A stretch of DNA of 64,000 bases, taken from assembly GCF_009857835.1 (NCBI RefSeq), contig NZ_WWCL01000002.1, forward strand, positions 1-64,000, given 5' to 3'. The DNA is from Duganella fentianensis. GTDB lineage: Bacteria; Pseudomonadota; Gammaproteobacteria; Burkholderiales; Burkholderiaceae_D. The notes under the pieces are model-generated. The model worked only from the letters and a program-made list of their open reading frames with translations, made no database searches and was not told the origin of the DNA. Below are positions 43,211 to 51,272 of this stretch, piece by piece (position 1 is the stretch's first letter; every line of letters starts with the position of its first letter). The position numbers and the translations under genes were made by a program.

Positions 43211-44242
43211 CTAAATGAGTACTCGTTTCCGATCGAGGGAAAAGAAATCGGCAATTATGCCAAATAGCGCCTGTGTGCTAGCACTAAGCATGCCCGGAGT
43301 TCGGACTTCTAAATCGAATGCGGCGGCTTCCAGTTCGCGGGCAATGTCGAAAAGATTAGTATGAGTCGCAGAGCGTGAGAAGAACTCAGCTAATACTTCA
43401 GCGCGAACCTCTTTAGCCTGTTCATGCAGTTCGTGTTCTATGCTTTTGGCTAAGCCCGGTTGGGAGGTGAATTGACCTACAAGTCCGGAAGCCATGCGTC
43501 CTAGCTTCTCCGCATATGCGCGACCTGCTGTGCCGTACCTAAATCCATCTTCAAGTAATACCTTTCGCTGTTCGTGTTCTGCAGAAATGTGCTCGCGTAA
43601 AATGAAATCAATTGCAACTACGAAGAAGGCCGCTGTCATGTTGATCATTCGCCAAGTTGATTTTGGCGGATTCGGTTGGGTCATTATCTCGCCGAAAAAA
43701 TAGCGTAGATCTTCTAGCCATGCATTGCAGCCATCGAAGGAAAGGGAATCAAGGATGCGGGATTTGCTCGCCTCGTATTTTCCTCGCCAATCGCCCCCGA
43801 GTTTCCCTAGCGAGGCATTATCCAACTCTTCGAAAAAATTCTCTTCTGAAATACGCTCTTGCTGGCTGCGCTGGCTCTTGGTTAGTCGAGCCATGAACCT
43901 GCCATCGAAGACCTTTACGTCATGCTGAAGGCCAAATTCGCGGACGTCGGGCCGTACGTCGCTGGTCGCGACAATGCAGCCGCTGAAGCCAAGAATGGAT
44001 TGAAGTCCCTTGGCCCAGAATATTCTCTCCAGAGCTTGTGGGGTCTTCTTGTTTTTGATGTCAACGTTTATTCGCTCGCGGCTTAGCGGGGAACTTTTTC
44101 CGTATAGCCAAAGATCTACATCAGTTACGTCAAAGCCGTTGTATTGAAAACGAGGGCCCCGAATAACAAAATACCCGATGCTCAGGAAATAATTGCGCAG
44201 CGCTTCTTCCGCAGCTGGGCCTTTTAGCAGTGGTTCTATCAT
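43211..44242 (-). CDS. PD-(D/E)XK-like nuclease protein of a two-gene unit
   Basis: The 343-aa protein begins with a domain that reads as a restriction-endonuclease fold. Helix residues 10-21 include a Glu pair. Strands 36-47 (GFDVTDVDLWLY, D43 as the first acid) and 57-66 (RINVDIKNKK, giving D61-x-K63) complete the PD-(D/E)XK pattern. A third strand follows at 90-98 (FSGCIVATS). After about residue 125 comes a helical part of 200 residues with a hydrophobic stretch MINMTAAFFVVAIDFIL (about 198-214). No exact family can be named. Its start codon overlaps the stop of the upstream 417-aa gene in ATGA, so the two are translated together. Base composition is lower in G+C than the core genes. A defence role is a working idea, not shown. 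Confidence 0.8.
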   Translation of the reverse strand: MIEPLLKGPAAEEALRNYFLSIGYFVIRGPRFQYNGFDVTDVDLWLYGKSSPLSRERINVDIKNKKTPQALERIFWAKGLQSILGFSGCIVATSDVRPDVREFGLQHDVKVFDGRFMARLTKSQRSQQERISEENFFEELDNASLGKLGGDWRGKYEASKSRILDSLSFDGCNAWLEDLRYFFGEIMTQPNPPKSTWRMINMTAAFFVVAIDFILREHISAEHEQRKVLLEDGFRYGTAGRAYAEKLGRMASGLVGQFTSQPGLAKSIEHELHEQAKEVRAEVLAEFFSRSATHTNLFDIARELEAAAFDLEVRTPGMLSASTQALFGIIADFFSLDRKRVLI

Positions 44243-45492
44243 TTCGTCAGCCCACCAGTACGGATTTCGTTTAGTAGATTTTTTGCGCCAAGTTTGACGC
44301 CCTCGTCGGCGCTCTTGCGGACCAGGGTGCGGCTGACCTCTGGGTTGATGTATTCAGTAACTTTAGCGCCAGGCAGATTTGGTATGCTCTCGGCAATGAT
44401 ATCGCCGCTTTGGATCACAGACAATGCTAGTCGGCCGATTTCTGGCTTCAACAGGGTCATGGTGAACATCCCCCGGGCTGATGGGGTCACTTTTACTACG
44501 CCTTTGTATTCGAGGGCCTGGTAGTCGTTGCCGATTGCGGTTGCAGGGCCGACCGTTCCACCGGCGATTAATTTATTCATCAGTGCCGAAATCATTGTTA
44601 TGCGACCACGATAATAACTGCTTATGGTCATCCCGTAGGTTAGGGATGCCACGAGGGCCTTTGCCAGGTCAAGTGCGTCGTCTGCTATGGAGTTGGTGAA
44701 CTTGGAGAAGGCGGCTGGTCGGGTAACAAAATAGTTTTTGCCCCCTTCGTTTCCGACCACACTGACATCGAACATGCCGATCGAATGCAGCGTCTTGAAC
44801 AGCTCTTCACCGAGCATTTTGTTCGCGGCATCAAGCGGGATGCAGCCGCTTTTTTGCAGTCGCTCGTTCAGCTCGCATACCAAGGCACTTTGAGCTGGTT
44901 TCAAGGAGTTAAGCACTGCGTTAATCTTCTTCGCATCCTCTTTCCGGAATAAGTTGCCGTTGAAGATCAGCTTATCGGTATTGTTGATGTTTTCCGAATC
45001 AAAAAAGCCGATGCTCTGCCCAAGCTGGAGCGTGCTTGTGGCGTTCGTGCTGGTCAGTCCGAACGTATCCGAAATGTACTCGGATAGCGCCCTCTCGGTT
45101 AGCGGTGATTCAGATGCAATTTCGGATGCTTCAATTACCGCATCTTCATGTGGGTCGTGCGTACTTTCGCTGAAGATCGTCGAAGTATGCTCAAGAATGG
45201 ATTGGCCTGTGAGCCCCAGGATTTCGTAGCCGCCTGCGCCTGGAAGGATTAGCTTCTGCCGCTCAAGTTCCGTAAGGATTGATGGCATCTCCGTCTTAGG
45301 GCTAATATGATTAGCTTTGGCCAGCGCTTCCAGTTTTCGCTGCGGAATCTGGTCTTGTTTGGATGCTGAGATTGCGGAAAGCAGGGTTCCGCACTTGCCT
45401 GCGAAAGCTATCGAGTCGAAATCTTGATTTGTAGTTGCCTGGATCTTCTGGGCGTGATGGACCAGCCATGCACCCTTAACCTTATCTTCCAT
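44239..45492 (-). CDS. 417-aa probable multi-helix partner of the nuclease
   Basis: I do not recognise this protein. It is soluble and mainly helical, with several segments that look like winged-helix units: residues 50-90 (LEALAKANHISPKTEMPSIL then TELERQKLILPGAGGYEI), 130-175 (LTERALSEYISDTFGLTSTN) and a C-terminal region with GGTVGPATAIGNDYQALEYK. These would suit DNA binding or sensing. It starts after a good promoter and AGGTG site and leads the operon. The ATGA overlap with the nuclease gene implies a fixed ratio of both products, as in a sensor-effector pair. Confidence 0.78.
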   Translation of the reverse strand: MEDKVKGAWLVHHAQKIQATTNQDFDSIAFAGKCGTLLSAISASKQDQIPQRKLEALAKANHISPKTEMPSILTELERQKLILPGAGGYEILGLTGQSILEHTSTIFSESTHDPHEDAVIEASEIASESPLTERALSEYISDTFGLTSTNATSTLQLGQSIGFFDSENINNTDKLIFNGNLFRKEDAKKINAVLNSLKPAQSALVCELNERLQKSGCIPLDAANKMLGEELFKTLHSIGMFDVSVVGNEGGKNYFVTRPAAFSKFTNSIADDALDLAKALVASLTYGMTISSYYRGRITMISALMNKLIAGGTVGPATAIGNDYQALEYKGVVKVTPSARGMFTMTLLKPEIGRLALSVIQSGDIIAESIPNLPGAKVTEYINPEVSRTLVRKSADEGVKLGAKNLLNEIRTGGLTK

Positions 45493-45540
45493 TTACGCAC
45501 CTAACGCTCTGGTAATGAACAGGAATGCCTCTAGGAAATT

Positions 45541-45569
45541 AGTGTACGGATAATATTGATACCTGTCTA
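45541..45569 (-). promoter_or_regulatory. promoter of the two-gene nuclease operon
   Basis: On the minus strand TAGACA (45564-45569) and TACACT (45541-45546) are 17 bases apart. The start codon follows about 42 bases after the expected first base of the mRNA. Confidence 0.6.
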
Positions 45570-45624
45570 CTACTAGGCGGCGAAGTAGTGGGCGAGCCCG
45601 AGCAGACCAGAGAGCGACCAGAAA

Positions 45625-45657
45625 CAAAAAAGCCCACGAACCGAAATTCGTGGGCTT
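45625..45657 (-). terminator. terminator of the tRNA-Lys genes
   Basis: AAGCCCACGAA and its complement form an 11-bp stem with a six-base loop. On the minus strand seven T's follow. It lies 14 bases after the second tRNA. Confidence 0.92.
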
Positions 45658-45670
45658 CCTTGATAATTCT

Positions 45671-45746
45671 TGGTAGGCCGTGCGGGATTCGAACCTGCGA
45701 CCAACGGATTAAAAGTCCGCTGCTCTACCAGCTGAGCTAACGACCC
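45671..45746 (-). tRNA. tRNA-Lys (anticodon TTT), downstream copy
   Basis: The 76-base minus-strand gene begins GGGTCGTTAGCTCAG and ends in the T-arm GGTTCGAATCC and an encoded CCA. The anticodon loop reads ACTTTTAA, anticodon TTT. It is identical to the neighbouring copy. Its 3' end faces the accessory region and is a typical landing site for islands. Confidence 0.97.
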
Positions 45747-45757
45747 AAGGGCTTCGG

Positions 45758-45833
45758 TGGTAGGCCGTGCGGGATTCGAACCTGCGACCAACGGATTAAA
45801 AGTCCGCTGCTCTACCAGCTGAGCTAACGACCC
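45758..45833 (-). tRNA. tRNA-Lys (anticodon TTT), upstream copy
   Basis: This copy is identical, base for base, to the other tRNA-Lys gene 11 bases away, with the same anticodon TTT and encoded CCA. The two share one transcript that starts in the gap after cpoB and stops at the terminator at 45625-45657. Confidence 0.97.
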
Positions 45834-45889
45834 CCGAAGAAGCAAGATTATGGAGGAATTTAACTGTTCTGTCAAATGCCCCCGGGTAA

Positions 45890-46648
45890 TTATTTACCGT
45901 TCAGCTGATTTTTTGCGGCGACTGCTGCGGCCGAGTCAGGGTAAGTCTTGATCAGGTCCTGCAGCGTCTTCTTGGCAGCCTTGTCCTTGAGTTCGATCTG
46001 ACAGCTGGCGATGTTCAGCATGGCATCGGGCGCTTTCGGGCTGTCCGGATAGTTCTTCAGGACCAGCAGCTGGGCGTTGATGGCGCTCTTGCAGTCGCGC
46101 TGGGCGTAGAAGGCGCTGCCCAGGTAGTACTGTGCATTGGCGGCATAGCTGGAACCCGGATGGCGCAGCACGAAGTCGGAGAAGGCCGTGCCGGCTGCCT
46201 TGTAGTCGCCCGCTTTGAAGATCTGCATGGCGGCATCGAAGTTCTTCTGCTCGGCAGGATCGACCTGGGCGGATTTGCCGTCGATGACTACTTCACGTGG
46301 CTCCAGCTTGCGCAGGCGGTTGTCGAGGTCGACGTAGAAATCTTTCTGGCGCTTCTGGGTGTTGGCGATTTCATTGGCCAGCACTTCGATCTGGCCGCGC
46401 AGCTTGGCCACTTCCTGCAGCGTCAGTTCGTTCTGGCTGACCAGATCGAGCGTGCTGGACTTGTCGGATTTGGTGTCGATACGGGCGTTCAGCTCGGCAC
46501 GCATGGCTTCCACCTTGGCGCGCAGGTCGAGCAGGGCGCGGCGCGCCTCGTCGTCGTCAAACAGGCCGGCGTGGGCTTGCAGTGGCAGCCAGGTCATTGC
46601 AGCCAGCAGGGCGGCGGCGCTCAGGCCGGATTTGGAGAATTTCTTCAT
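45890..46648 (-). CDS. cpoB: cell division coordinator CpoB (YbgF)
   Basis: CpoB links the Tol-Pal machine with peptidoglycan synthesis by PBP1B during constriction, in the periplasm. The 252-aa precursor has a signal peptide (LAAMTWLPLQAHA), a trimerising coiled coil (about 30-110) and a C-terminal TPR domain (AQYYLGSAFYAQRDCKSAI, DAMLNIASCQIELKD). It is last in the tol-pal order, as in most Proteobacteria. The start at MKKFSKSG (46648) was chosen because a longer reading adds residues before the signal peptide. Confidence 0.94.
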   Translation of the reverse strand: MKKFSKSGLSAAALLAAMTWLPLQAHAGLFDDDEARRALLDLRAKVEAMRAELNARIDTKSDKSSTLDLVSQNELTLQEVAKLRGQIEVLANEIANTQKRQKDFYVDLDNRLRKLEPREVVIDGKSAQVDPAEQKNFDAAMQIFKAGDYKAAGTAFSDFVLRHPGSSYAANAQYYLGSAFYAQRDCKSAINAQLLVLKNYPDSPKAPDAMLNIASCQIELKDKAAKKTLQDLIKTYPDSAAAVAAKNQLNGK

Positions 46649-46672
46649 GTCGGGCACTTTCACACTCTTCTA

Positions 46673-46717
46673 AAAGGAAAACGGGGCAGCGTACGGTAAA
46701 TCCGTCGGCTGCCCCGT
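46673..46717 (-). terminator. hairpin between pal and cpoB
   Basis: ACGGGGCAGC (46681-46690) pairs exactly with GCTGCCCCGT (46708-46717), with an inner ACGG/CCGT. On the minus strand TTTTCCTTTTAG follows. It may be a partial terminator that lowers cpoB relative to pal. Confidence 0.65.
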
Positions 46718-46755
46718 ATTATGCCTGTCACCCGGCAAAAGGGTAGTGCTTTTGA

Positions 46756-47286
46756 TTACTTGTAGACGATGTCTGCGCGACGGTTCTGTGCCCAGGCTTC
46801 TTCGTTCGAGCCCGATGCTTTAGGCTTTTCCTTGCCCAGCGAGACGGCTTCGATCTGGCCTTCGGCGACGCCCAGAGTGGTCATGGCTTTACGTACGGCT
46901 TCGGCACGTTTTTGACCCAGCGCCAGATTGTATTCGGCGCCGCCGCGTTCATCGGTGTTGCCTTGGATCAGGATCGAACGGGCTTTGTTTTTGCCCAGAT
47001 AGGCCGAGTGGTTTTCTACCACTGGCTTGCCGTCTTCACGCACGACGTAGCTGTCGAAATCGAAGTACACGCTACGGTTGGCCAGCACGCCTTTTGGATC
47101 GTCCAGCGGATCCAGCGATTTGGTTTCTACTGGTTGTACCGCGCGGGTGTCGGCTGGTGGCGTGGTTTTCTGCTCAACCTGACGCTCGACGACAGGAGGC
47201 GGTTCCGAGATTTTGACCGGGGTCGAGCAGGCCGACAGGATGGCGGCGGTGGTGACAACGAAAGCTAAGCTGCTGAGTTTGCGCAT
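46756..47286 (-). CDS. pal: peptidoglycan-associated lipoprotein Pal
   Basis: Pal is an outer-membrane lipoprotein that grips peptidoglycan and binds TolB. The 176-aa precursor has the lipobox ILSACS with Cys about residue 20 and a Pro-rich linker. The OmpA-like domain has SVYFDFDSYVV, the peptidoglycan site IQGNTDERGGAEYNLALGQK, RA and VSLGKEKP. It lies 25 bases after tolB. Confidence 0.96.
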   Translation of the reverse strand: MRKLSSLAFVVTTAAILSACSTPVKISEPPPVVERQVEQKTTPPADTRAVQPVETKSLDPLDDPKGVLANRSVYFDFDSYVVREDGKPVVENHSAYLGKNKARSILIQGNTDERGGAEYNLALGQKRAEAVRKAMTTLGVAEGQIEAVSLGKEKPKASGSNEEAWAQNRRADIVYK

Positions 47287-47311
47287 GGGTTGCTCCTAGA
47301 TGGATAAGTAA

Positions 47312-48598
47312 TTACTGCATGAACGGGCCCCAGGTGGGCTCCTTGATATTGCCCGCCTGAGTGGTCAGGCGTTGTTTTACACGTCCGTCTACCGATACCA
47401 CAGCCAGCGACTTGCGGCCACCTGCCTGCGTGGCGTACATGATGTAGCGGCCGTTCGGAGCGAAGCTCGGGTATTGGTCGTCGGTGCTGTCAGACAGGCG
47501 CTGTTCCTGGCCGGTAGCCAGGTCCAGAGTGTAAAGCTGGAAATTGCCGTCGCGGCGGGAGATGTAGGCCAGAGTCTTGCCGTCTGCCGAGATGCGCGGG
47601 CTGATGTTGTAGTTGCCGCTGAAGGTGATGCGCTTGGGATCGCTGCCGTCCACGCCCATGCGGTAGATCTGCGGGCCGCCGCTGCGGTCGCTCATGAAGT
47701 AGATGCTGCTGCCGTCCGGCGAGAACTGGGCTTCTGAGTCGATGCCGTTGCTGTTCGACACGCGGCGCAGATTGCTGCCATCGGCATTCACCGTGTAGAT
47801 CTGGGTGTGGCCGTCTTTGGACAGCGACACGGCCAGCTTGTTGCCGGCTGGCGACCAGGCAGGCGAGGAGTTGCTGCCTTTTTCATTGGCTACCACGGTG
47901 CGGGCGCGGGTGATCAGGTTCTGGATGTAGACCACCGGCTTTTTCTGCTCGAACGACACATAGGCCACCTTGGTGCCGTCCGGCGACCACGAGGGCGAAA
48001 TGATAGGCTCGTTGGAGCGCAGGGCCATCTGTTCTTCTTCGCCGTCGGCATCGGCCACCAGCAGTTCGTAGTGGCGCTTGTCGTATTCCTTGACGTAGGA
48101 AATGCGGGTCGAGAAGGCGCCGCGGATGCCGGTCAGCTTGAGGAAAATATCGTCGGCTATGGTGTGGGCAGTCAGACGGGTGTACTGCGGCGCGCGCGAC
48201 AGGCCCAGTTGCGACAATTCGGTCTGCTTGACGGTGTCGAGCAGTTTGTAGCGCACTTCGTAATCGCCGCTGGTTGCTTTGGCCACGGTGCCGATCACGA
48301 GGGCGTCAGCGCCCTTGGCTTTCCAGCCGGCGTAGTCGATGTTGTTCATGCTGGTGATGACGCCAGCGTCGATCAGCTTGAAGGCACCGCTGCGCTCGAG
48401 GTCAGCCTTGATGATGGCCGAAATCTGTTGCGGGGCGATACCTTCGTCAGCGAAACCGGCCACGGCGACAGGAATCTGGTTGCTGCCGACGCCGGAAATT
48501 TCGATGCGCATCTGGGCCTGTGCCGTACCGCACAGCGCCATGCTGGCGGCCAGGCCAGCGGCCAGCCATACCTGATTGAATTTTTTCATGGTGTACAT
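47312..48598 (-). CDS. tolB: Tol-Pal system periplasmic protein TolB
   Basis: TolB is a periplasmic propeller protein that carries signals between TolA and Pal. The 428-aa precursor has a signal peptide ending near TAQAQ, an N-terminal alpha/beta domain (IEISGVGSNQIPVAVAGF) and a six-bladed propeller with repeated WSPDGTKVAYVS, WSPAGNKLAVSL and FSPDGSSIYFMSDRSG. The start at 48598 shares one base with the tolA stop (TGATG), which suggests coupling. ATG 48589, right before the signal peptide, is the alternative. Confidence 0.96.
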   Translation of the reverse strand: MYTMKKFNQVWLAAGLAASMALCGTAQAQMRIEISGVGSNQIPVAVAGFADEGIAPQQISAIIKADLERSGAFKLIDAGVITSMNNIDYAGWKAKGADALVIGTVAKATSGDYEVRYKLLDTVKQTELSQLGLSRAPQYTRLTAHTIADDIFLKLTGIRGAFSTRISYVKEYDKRHYELLVADADGEEEQMALRSNEPIISPSWSPDGTKVAYVSFEQKKPVVYIQNLITRARTVVANEKGSNSSPAWSPAGNKLAVSLSKDGHTQIYTVNADGSNLRRVSNSNGIDSEAQFSPDGSSIYFMSDRSGGPQIYRMGVDGSDPKRITFSGNYNISPRISADGKTLAYISRRDGNFQLYTLDLATGQEQRLSDSTDDQYPSFAPNGRYIMYATQAGGRKSLAVVSVDGRVKQRLTTQAGNIKEPTWGPFMQ

Positions 48599-49518
48599 CA
48601 GTGCATATCCTTCATGTTGAAATCGGCGACAAATTCGCGCTCTACCGTACCATCTTTTTTCTTGGGTAGTGGGGACGATTTGGCAATCGCGTTCTCGATT
48701 GCACTATCGTAAGCAGCCGAGCCGCTGCTTTTCATTTTGCGCACGCCGATGATTTCACCGGTAGGTAACTGGGTAATCTGGTAGGTGGCGCTGAGCGTAT
48801 CGTCCACCGTACCGTAAATCAGGTTGCTCTTGATTTTGGCGCGGATCGCCGCCTGATAGCCGCCATCGACACGGCCGCCGGTCGATTTCTCGGCCGTGCC
48901 CGTGCTGCCCTTGGCGGCATTGCCTGTAATACGGCTCATTTCGGCAGCGAAGGCTTTATCCTTGGCAGCTTTTTCCGCTTTCTCGGCTTTTTCCTTGGCA
49001 AGTTTGTCGGCCGCAGCTTTCTTCTTGTCCTTCTCAGCCTGCTCCTTGGCTTCCTTGGCCTTCTGTTCGGCTTCCTTCTTCTCGGCCAGTTTCTTCGCTT
49101 CCAGTTTGGCCAGTTTTTCGTCCGCTTCCTTCTTCAGCTTGGCCTGCTTGGCGGCTTCCAGCTTTTCCTGTTCCAGCTTCTGCTTGGCCTTCAGGCGCTC
49201 GAGCGCGATGTCCGGTTCTTTCGGCGTCGGTGGTGCAGGGGTAGGCGTAGGCGGTGCAGCCGGGGTTTCCGGCTCCGGTTCGGGTTGCGGCTCAGGTTCC
49301 GGCGTAGGCGGGGCGGGTGGTGCCGCATCCTGCACTTTCATGTCCCAGATTTCGGCCTGCACTTCGGTCGGCGTGTTGTTCTGCCAGCTCACGCCCACCC
49401 ACAGGAACAGCAGCAGAATGGCGTGCACGGCCGTGGCCAGCACGACAGCGCGCCAGCCTTCGGATTGTCGCGGCACCTTGTAGGGGCCGCCTGCCATTGC
49501 GGGTTTCATGTTCTGCAC
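48598..49518 (-). CDS. tolA: TolA inner-membrane spanning protein
   Basis: TolA is anchored in the inner membrane and reaches across the periplasm to TolB/Pal. The 306-aa protein has one N-terminal helix (AVVLATAVHAILLLFLWVGV), a Pro/Glu-rich spacer, a long Lys/Ala/Glu helix (about 110-200) and a C-terminal domain (YQAAIRAKIKSNLIYG, SAYDSAIENAIAKSSPLP). All of this is standard for TolA. It is placed between tolR and tolB. Confidence 0.95.
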   Translation of the reverse strand: MQNMKPAMAGGPYKVPRQSEGWRAVVLATAVHAILLLFLWVGVSWQNNTPTEVQAEIWDMKVQDAAPPAPPTPEPEPQPEPEPETPAAPPTPTPAPPTPKEPDIALERLKAKQKLEQEKLEAAKQAKLKKEADEKLAKLEAKKLAEKKEAEQKAKEAKEQAEKDKKKAAADKLAKEKAEKAEKAAKDKAFAAEMSRITGNAAKGSTGTAEKSTGGRVDGGYQAAIRAKIKSNLIYGTVDDTLSATYQITQLPTGEIIGVRKMKSSGSAAYDSAIENAIAKSSPLPKKKDGTVEREFVADFNMKDMH

Positions 49519-49521
49519 GGT

Positions 49522-49959
49522 TTATTTGGTGGACAGGCCTACGCGGCTGATGCCCATTTTCTTCGCTTCCGAAATCAGCTGGATCACGTCGTCGTACTTG
49601 CTTTCCTTGTCACCGGCGATCAGCACCGGATAGTCAGGATGGTCGGTATGGATGGTACGCAGTTTTTTGACCAGCGCGTCGCGGTTCGGTGCCGTTTCCG
49701 GCGCTTCTTCGCCTTTGCCTTTGACGCCGATGGAGAGGGCGCCGTTCTGTTTCAGCACGATCTGCACGTAGTCGGATGGCGGCTTGGTGGACTTTTCTGC
49801 GCTCGGCAGGTCCACCACGCTAGGGTCATTCGACGATGGCATGACCATGAAAATAATCAGCAGTACCAGCATCACGTCGATGTAAGGCACGACGTTGATT
49901 TCCGATTTCAGCTTGCGGCCACGGCCGCCACGCATGCTGCTGGAGAAAGACGATGCCAT
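49522..49959 (-). CDS. tolR: ExbD/TolR family protein TolR
   Basis: TolR forms the proton-driven motor with TolQ in the inner membrane. The 145-aa protein has one helix with the essential Asp, INVVPYIDVMLVLLIIFMV, and a periplasmic domain with YPVLIAGDKESKYDDVIQLI. It follows tolQ by 13 bases. Confidence 0.95.
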   Translation of the reverse strand: MASSFSSSMRGGRGRKLKSEINVVPYIDVMLVLLIIFMVMPSSNDPSVVDLPSAEKSTKPPSDYVQIVLKQNGALSIGVKGKGEEAPETAPNRDALVKKLRTIHTDHPDYPVLIAGDKESKYDDVIQLISEAKKMGISRVGLSTK

Positions 49960-49972
49960 GAATGCTGTCCTC

Positions 49973-50665
49973 TTAACGCGACTGACGCTGCAGAATGTTG
50001 GAGAACTCTTCGACGAAGGTTTCGAAGCGGATCGCCAGACGGTCTACATCGTGCGAGAAACGGTTGTAGGCCACGAAGGCCGGAATGGCGGCAAACAGAC
50101 CGATGGCGGTGGCGATCAGCGCTTCGGCAATGCCGGGCGCCACGGCCGCCAGCGTGGCCTGCTGTACGTTGGCCAGACCGCGGAAAGCGTTCATGATGCC
50201 CCAGACCGTACCCAGCAGACCAATGTAGGGGGAGACGGAACCGACCGAGGCGAGGAAGGCCAGATGCGATTCCAGCGCATCCATTTCGCGCTGGAAGGCG
50301 GCGCGCATGGCGCGGCGGGCGCCGTCCAGAATTGCGCCGTGGTCCATGGTTTCGCGGCTGGCAGCATACGCAGCCTTGCTCTTGATGAACTCGCCCATGC
50401 CGGCTTCGAAGATACGGGCCAGCGGGCCGCTGCTGGCGCGGTCCTTGCCGGCGTTCTGGTGCAGCGCATGCAGATTGCCGCCGGCCCAGAAGGTCTTTTC
50501 GAATTCCACCGTCAGGCGACGGGCTGAACGGATTGCGAACAGTTTGCTGAAGATATAGGTCCAGCTGGTCAGCGAAATAACGAACAGCAGCGCCATGATC
50601 AGCTGCACGATCAGGTGTGCATTGGCGATGAGGGACAGGAAGGAAAGGTCTTGGGTGACGTTCAT
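49973..50665 (-). CDS. tolQ: Tol-Pal motor protein TolQ
   Basis: TolQ is the five-subunit ring of the Tol motor. The 230-aa protein has three membrane helices: IANAHLIVQLIMALLFVISL, then the ExbB/TolQ motif region SPYIGLLGTVWGIMNAFRGL and the last helix IGLFAAIPAFVAYNRFSHDV. Length and motifs are standard. It follows ybgC by six bases. Confidence 0.95.
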   Translation of the reverse strand: MNVTQDLSFLSLIANAHLIVQLIMALLFVISLTSWTYIFSKLFAIRSARRLTVEFEKTFWAGGNLHALHQNAGKDRASSGPLARIFEAGMGEFIKSKAAYAASRETMDHGAILDGARRAMRAAFQREMDALESHLAFLASVGSVSPYIGLLGTVWGIMNAFRGLANVQQATLAAVAPGIAEALIATAIGLFAAIPAFVAYNRFSHDVDRLAIRFETFVEEFSNILQRQSR

Positions 50666-50671
50666 GTAAGT

Positions 50672-51094
50672 TCAGTCTGAGCTAGCTGTTTTGATGGTAC
50701 TGCGCATTTTATCGATAACCAGGGCAGGGATGGCACAGGGATTCATGTCCGTACCGACGCACGCCACCTTCACCTGAGCCGTATTGAGCAGCCGTTCGCC
50801 GCACCAAGCCTGCTGGATGAACTGGATGGAGGCGCGCCCCATTTTTTCGATCGAAAGGGTTAATTTTAGTACATCGTCGAGTTTTGCGGGGGCGTGATAG
50901 TCGCTGCTCACGCTTTTTACGACGAACAGGATGCCGTGTTCCTGTGCCAGCACGTGCTGCTCCACCTGCAGGGCGCGCAGCCATTCGGTGCGGGCACGCT
51001 CAAAGAATTTCAGGTAATTCGCGTAATAGACGATCCCGCCGGCGTCGGTATCTTCGTAATAGACCCGTACGTTCCAGATAAACTCTGCTGGCAT
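50672..51094 (-). CDS. ybgC: Tol-Pal associated acyl-CoA thioesterase YbgC
   Basis: The 140-aa hot-dog-fold thioesterase has the YbgC signature VYYEDTDAGGIVYYANYLKF, whose Asp is catalytic, followed by FFERARTEWLRAL. It hydrolyses acyl-CoA thioesters in the cytoplasm and is linked to phospholipid homeostasis with Tol-Pal. It leads the seven-gene tol operon. A 14-base palindrome lies 34 bases upstream. Confidence 0.95.
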   Translation of the reverse strand: MPAEFIWNVRVYYEDTDAGGIVYYANYLKFFERARTEWLRALQVEQHVLAQEHGILFVVKSVSSDYHAPAKLDDVLKLTLSIEKMGRASIQFIQQAWCGERLLNTAQVKVACVGTDMNPCAIPALVIDKMRSTIKTASSD

Positions 51095-51127
51095 GTTTGT
51101 TTAACTACAGGTAAGAATGAGCAATAT

Positions 51128-51141
51128 TTTACTATAGTAAA
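51128..51141. promoter_or_regulatory. palindromic operator candidate upstream of ybgC-tol
   Basis: TTTACTATAGTAAA is a perfect 14-base palindrome. A partial second copy, GCAATATAGTAAAAC, lies about 70 bases further upstream (51198-51212), and both are preceded by GCAATAT. They could bind a regulator of the tol operon. Confidence 0.5.
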
Positions 51142-51272
51142 GCTTTTTCCCCGCCGCTTGCCAAGGTTTGTAACAAGCGCTTACGTTTTGTTTAGCAATA
51201 TAGTAAAACTACGGCTATGGAGGCTGGGCAAACGAAAGCAGGGCGCCGGCCCCGCTTTCGCGCCGCGTAGTA

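Noticed and set aside
45573..45875. 100-aa open frame with a repeated SLAQLVEQRTFNPLVAGSNP segment
   Set aside because: This is the well-known false translation of tRNA genes. The repeat is simply the two tRNA-Lys copies.
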